From Aquilaria yunnanensis (lineage: Eukaryota > Streptophyta > Magnoliopsida > Malvales > Thymelaeaceae), in the NCBI GenBank assembly GCA_039654915.1, contig CM077597.1:41824001-41888000 (forward strand): 64,000 bases of DNA. Reading direction: 5' to 3'. Every line of letters starts with the position of its first letter. Position 1 is the first letter of the stretch. Below are positions 59,601 through 64,000 of the stretch, in pieces. A model generated the notes under the pieces. That model did no database searches, was not told where the DNA came from, and worked only from the letters and a program-made list of their open reading frames with translations. The translations under genes were made by a program, and so were the position numbers.

Positions 59601-60518
59601 GAGGTTGGTAGCAAATAATTTGTTTACTTGTGATTAATTAACATTTTAATTATGATTATTTTGTTTACATGGTGATTTGTTTAACACATATAACTATGTT
59701 ATATGTGTTAGTTTAGTAAGGAAGTATGTTTGAAAATTTGGTTAGCAATTTGGAATATAAGGTTCAAGGACTTTGGAAAGTAAGATTGAGGATTGATGAA
59801 CTCAATTGATCAAAACAAGGAAGTTTAGGCTTGGACCAGATACATGGTTTTTTTTTTTTTTGCATATTTATATTATTCTAGTGTTTTTTTAGCATGATTC
59901 TAGCTCAATGCATAAGGCAAAGAAAGACGGGGACCAAAGGATTTTAGACAGAATATGATCTTGGCTCTCTGATGGGGAATATATAGACCACGTGCACATT
60001 TGGTTTGTTTACTGCAAACTAGTATGATTGGGACCCTGTGTAGACCAATGGATAGAGTTTGTTAGGGATTTCTTGACCCTGTAGTATGTCAATATTACCT
60101 AGAACCACCTAATAGCTTGGTTAAATTCATGATCCACTGTTGAGCATATGACATGTGGTTGAAGATATGAATATGTATCTGTGTTTGGTTGTTTATGTTA
60201 GTTTATAGTGTATTCCTTACCAATTCGTATGAACTTACTCGTTACATGTTTAATGCAATATAGATCTTGAGTTGGCTTAAAGTCAAGAGCTATTAGGGTT
60301 TTGATTGTTGCATTACAGGTATTGCAGGAACTACAAAGTTATGATTTATGTTGGTTTTGTGATGTTTTGATGATAGCACAAGCAAATTGGTTACTAACTT
60401 ATGTTTGCTTATATGTGTAGAGTCACCATGGTAGGGATTGGTAGGAAATGGCACTTGGTGTTACTTGAGACAAACACCTGAATCTTGAAGGTAAGAGAAT
60501 CGTTCATATAGTGTAATG
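56602..60518. other. LTR-retrotransposon-like flank, no gene
   Basis: The first 300 bases hold the PPR gene promoter. Beyond about 57000 the sequence has the character of a long gypsy-type LTR region in + orientation, with long non-coding T/G-rich stretches. There are small local duplications: ccaagtgtttcccttact twice near 58280, and a tatactaagggtat-like pair near 59350-59380. The copia solo LTR at 60519 is inserted into it. I could not pair it with a second copy. Open frames are short and unconvincing. Confidence 0.4.
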
Positions 60519-61935
60519 TGTTAGTGTTGTGCCCAAAAGCCAATCATGAGATGATTGTATTTTTTGCACATTGAGTTATGATATTTTATTAAGGCATTAA
60601 TCCCGCAATTATGTTTGTTGTTTTGTTTCTGCATAACTTAACAAACATAATTGTAACCCTAGAATAATGATATTCTTAAACATCCCTGGTCTAGTATTAT
60701 TGTGGAGCGGGTTGCAATAATACATAACGACTAGCATATGTGAAGACTAATATGAGATATGTAGTCTACATATGGGTACAAGTTGGAGAACTTGTGTACT
60801 GGACCGACCCACCATGAGAACACTACATGGATCGTTATATGAGTGTCATAAGTGATTCTCATAGTGATCATGGTATATGTAGTCCTTCGACCTAAGATCA
60901 TCAAGGTTCCCTACATGTGAGTCACATACTTTGATACTTTCCTTTGTTGCTCGTAACTGAGTGAACTTGAAGGAGGTCATTGGGTATGTCACATATCATG
61001 CGGAGGGATTTGTATGATCAAGATGGGATTTGTCCCTCCTATGTAACGGGAGTGATATCTTCGGGCCCCTTGATAGAGTAAGACTTAGAAAAATGCATGG
61101 CCATGCTCAGATGAGTTGATATACGATATTAATGTCATCAGTTTAAGTTGGTCTACTCGGTAATCAAGAAACCAAAGATTGGGCTATACGAGAGTGACAC
61201 ATTCCATGTCTCGTGCTTAGTCTTGATATCTTGGACAAAGGGACAATGGCATATATCGGTGATGATCATAAAAGTTTAGTCGAATCATCGACAATCTTGT
61301 CACTTGGGTAGCAATGATGTGTTGCTAGACACCGCTCATTGCTTATGATCATAAATGTGATTTATGATCATTGCCAACGTGGTAAGAGCCTATTGGGTCG
61401 CACACATAGAGCTATTTGGATCATTAGAGTACATGGGCTAATAATTTGGGTTTTGGTTTCACAATAATTTCGTATTAATAATGGGCCTAATAGTTGAGCC
61501 ATTATTAAGCCTGAAATTAAAGCCTAATTGGATTAGGGCTTTGAAACCTATTAGGCCTAGAAGTTGAGTCTCACTATAAATACAACTTCTAGTGAGAAAT
61601 TCGCAGATCTCCTTGCCCTCGCCTCCCAAAAGGACAGCCGCACTCTTCTCTTGCAATTCCTTGGAGGACGCAAGCTAGCACTGCGAGCGCAAGAGAAACA
61701 CATCTGCCGGGACGTGGTGGAAGCGTGGTGATCCCGAGAGGCTCGTGTGGATACCATAGAGAGCCTGAACACATCAACTGTTCAGGTTTTGTGATTCGAC
61801 TCTACAGTTGAGTGAGAGATCTCAACCGAAAATTAGGTATGAAAATTTTTGAACACCCAGTTTACCCCATTTCACTTGGATCCTGGAGGGTTTCGGTTAA
61901 ATTCCGCTGCACTGTTTGGCTCCCGAAACCCATCA
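60519..61935 (+). mobile_element. copia solo LTR (1417 bp)
   Basis: It aligns over its full length with the LTRs at 12606-20929, with scattered substitutions and small indels. It starts TGTTAGTGTTGTGCCC and ends CGAAACCCATCA. The perfect 5-bp duplication taatg lies at 60514-60518 and 61936-61940. There is no primer site or internal sequence. By eye it is intermediate in age. Confidence 0.95.
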
Positions 61936-64000
61936 TAATGTACTAGTTCTCATAATGGACTTCTGGGGCCCTAGTTCTTGTAGTGTGCAAGACTTGTAGT
62001 ATGTTTGATGAATGACTAAAATGGTAAAGTGTCTTTTGTTATGTAAAGCAAAGCCACTTGGGGCATATTTTTCTTTTTTGCATTAGTGTATATAAGTACT
62101 ATTTTTTTCTACTAAGCTATGTGTAGGATTCTGGTTTGTTTAAATTTCTACAGAACTAGCATCATTGAACTGATTTGGATTTGAACTAGAAAATGAGTAT
62201 TTTGTGGATAATTTGTGTTGTCACAACTTAAGTGTCATTAAAATCATGTTTGAATTGTTCCTAAAGGGTTTACTTGCTGAAACAAATGTTCTCTTCATGA
62301 ACAATGTTTCTAGTTTTCTAAACTTCCCACACAAGGTGCAATTTTGACTTTATTATTGGCTTTGCTTAGTTAAAGGGTTTAAAGCTCAAGCCAAGTTATT
62401 TAATCTTTCTTTTGATAATTGAAAATTGCCAAAGCTAAGAATCCAAATAGATCTTTTTCGGGTACCTTGGCCTAGCCAAGTGACTTGACAGAGACACTAA
62501 TGTTAACAATGCTAATGTCATGTTGTATAAGTCATGTTGTATAAGCTACTCTCTGTTGGTATGGGAGCTTAGTTTGGCGAATACGCATGTTTAGGTACAC
62601 CAGTGAAGGGAAGGTGATAAATGTGGTGGATTATAGGATTGATTCCATTGTTCCTAGTAGGAAATAGGCCCAGTACAGGGCTTAAAACAGACAAGTCCCT
62701 ATCTAATGGATAAAAAATAAAAGGCCCAATGAGCTAATAAGGGAATCTCTTTTCAAATGGAAGTAAAATCCTAAAGTTATAGGATTAGTTAAAGGATTCT
62801 TATCCATGAGCTATTTACTCATATCTCCCCTAACTATATAACCTCATCTAATTGCCAATCCCGAAGTATGATATTTTATTTGTTCACCTTTTGGCTTATT
62901 TCCCTGTTCACCAGAAATCTACCTTCAGCATTAAAGGGTTTCCCTTAAAAAAACATCCCAGGGCTCTCACATTATCTTTGTGCACAAGATCATACTCTAG
63001 AGCTCACCACACTTTTGAGTGAGGCCCATATGATCCCTTTAACTATCAGTTCCATTATGAGACATGCTATTCACATTGGCTTTATACACATTTGCATTTC
63101 TAGGTTTCAACTAGAGAAGGGTTTACTAGGTCTAATAATGCTTTAAGCTTGATTGTGGAAGTTCATTGAGCCATGTTAGGCCTAATATAGTATCAAAAGC
63201 CTTTTCCAGGAAGTTTGAATATGGGGTCTTTGTTAAGAAAATGGTGGCCCAACATTCTAAGGTGCTTTAACCTTAATGAGGGTGAACCTGACCATTAAGA
63301 TGAGTGAGGCAAAAAGATTTTGCTATCTCTACCTAGGGCATCCATGGAGGGAAGACTATGTCCTTATTAATGACACATGAGAAGGTCTTTTTTATGATAC
63401 ATAGTAATAGGTTCCCACCAATGTTGCATATGTGGGGGGGCTGGGTCTTATGAAGGACGCTTATCGAGGGACTTTCTACTTATGCGTGTTATTAATGTTA
63501 TCTCTATGGCTCCTAAAAAAGGTGAATAAGTGTGTCGGATCATATCTTCTTGAAGGAAAGTGGGAAGATTTTTAGGTGGATTGTTTGAATAGCCTTTATC
63601 AAAAACTAAATTGATTATCTCTTAAACATACTATAAATTGAATTTTTTTAGACAAGAGTAAAAATCTATAATGATAACAAGCATTTAATATAACTTATAA
63701 TTTAGTGAAACATGAGTAGTTAGTGAAGAAACATTAGCAATTACCAAGAAGATATGTAGCCATGAGAGGTGCCATATGGCATTTTTTTATTGGTCAATTC
63801 CAATCATGATCCCATCAATTCAAGTTCGCATCTATCTGGCTTTGCCTCTTTGACTTGTTACCCTATATAAACTTCTACTTACCTCACTTTCTCATGACCT
63901 TGTGTTGTGAAACAGAAGTCCATGAAAAATCTTTATCAATCTTAACTTTAATCTCACTAGCAAATATATAGTACCAACTGTAGTTGTGGTGAGCTAGGTA
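61936..64000. other. LTR-retrotransposon-like sequence, no gene
   Basis: Continuation of the region into which the solo LTR inserted. Near 62600-63187 there is LTR-like sequence with a CTATATAA promoter-like motif near 62830. It is followed at 63188 by TAGTATCAAAAGCC, a decayed initiator-Met primer site, so a 5' LTR of another element probably ends near 63187. The partner LTR would lie outside the window. A 16-base duplication gtcatgttgtataag lies near 62518. No reading frame is credible. Confidence 0.4.

Noticed and set aside
1..64000. CRISPR arrays, bacterial operons, riboswitches, tRNA or rRNA genes
   Set aside because: This is eukaryotic sequence. No regularly spaced short repeats with unique spacers and no tRNA- or rRNA-like folds were noticed by eye. 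The tRNA-like words are retrotransposon primer sites.

Overview
This is a 64-kb piece of a plant nuclear genome, most likely a eudicot and possibly a woody one. It is AT-rich. It carries an intact Ty1/copia element primed by initiator-Met tRNA, LINE, hAT and Ty3/gypsy remnants, and a small island of spliced plant genes. I do not assign a species.

From 1 to about 48 kb the window is almost all transposable elements, many nested. In order: a decayed LINE pol (1-2340, +); a hAT-type non-autonomous element with a GC-rich core (3091-4153); a CACTA-like terminus near 4900; an old copia solo LTR (6957-8367, -); a decayed hAT transposase (about 9250-11760, -); and a second hAT-type element (12578-22452) split by a complete copia retrotransposon (12606-20929, +) with an open 1323-aa gag-pol. 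Next come a second decayed LINE (about 24.7-30.3 kb, -), an LTR retrotransposon without visible pol (30306-37250, -) whose 5' LTR is split by a copia solo LTR, a hAT MITE (37454-37898), a LINE ORF1 fragment (39100-39670), and a decayed Ty3/gypsy element (about 40.8-48.1 kb, -). The last holds an inverted pair of TRIM elements, a copia solo LTR and a decayed antisense coding tract.

The gene island is 49.9-56.6 kb. It holds a ten-exon MAP70-5-like microtubule-associated protein gene (+), an 85-aa MGNC-type small protein (-), and an intronless chloroplast PPR-SMR protein resembling SVR7/ATP4 (-). MAP70-5 runs convergently toward the other two. The three genes share no evident pathway; their grouping is positional.

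From 56.6 kb to the end there is LTR-retrotransposon-derived sequence carrying a fourth copia solo LTR (60519-61935).

The strongest signals are: one copia family present as one intact copy and four solo LTRs, all five with perfect 5-bp target duplications; an in-window empty site proving one of those insertions; Trp-to-amber decay in a LINE consistent with cytosine methylation and deamination; and an inverted TRIM pair that may have inserted as a unit. I found no evidence of a new defence or enzymatic system. Coordinates of decayed elements are approximate. All identities were judged by eye.
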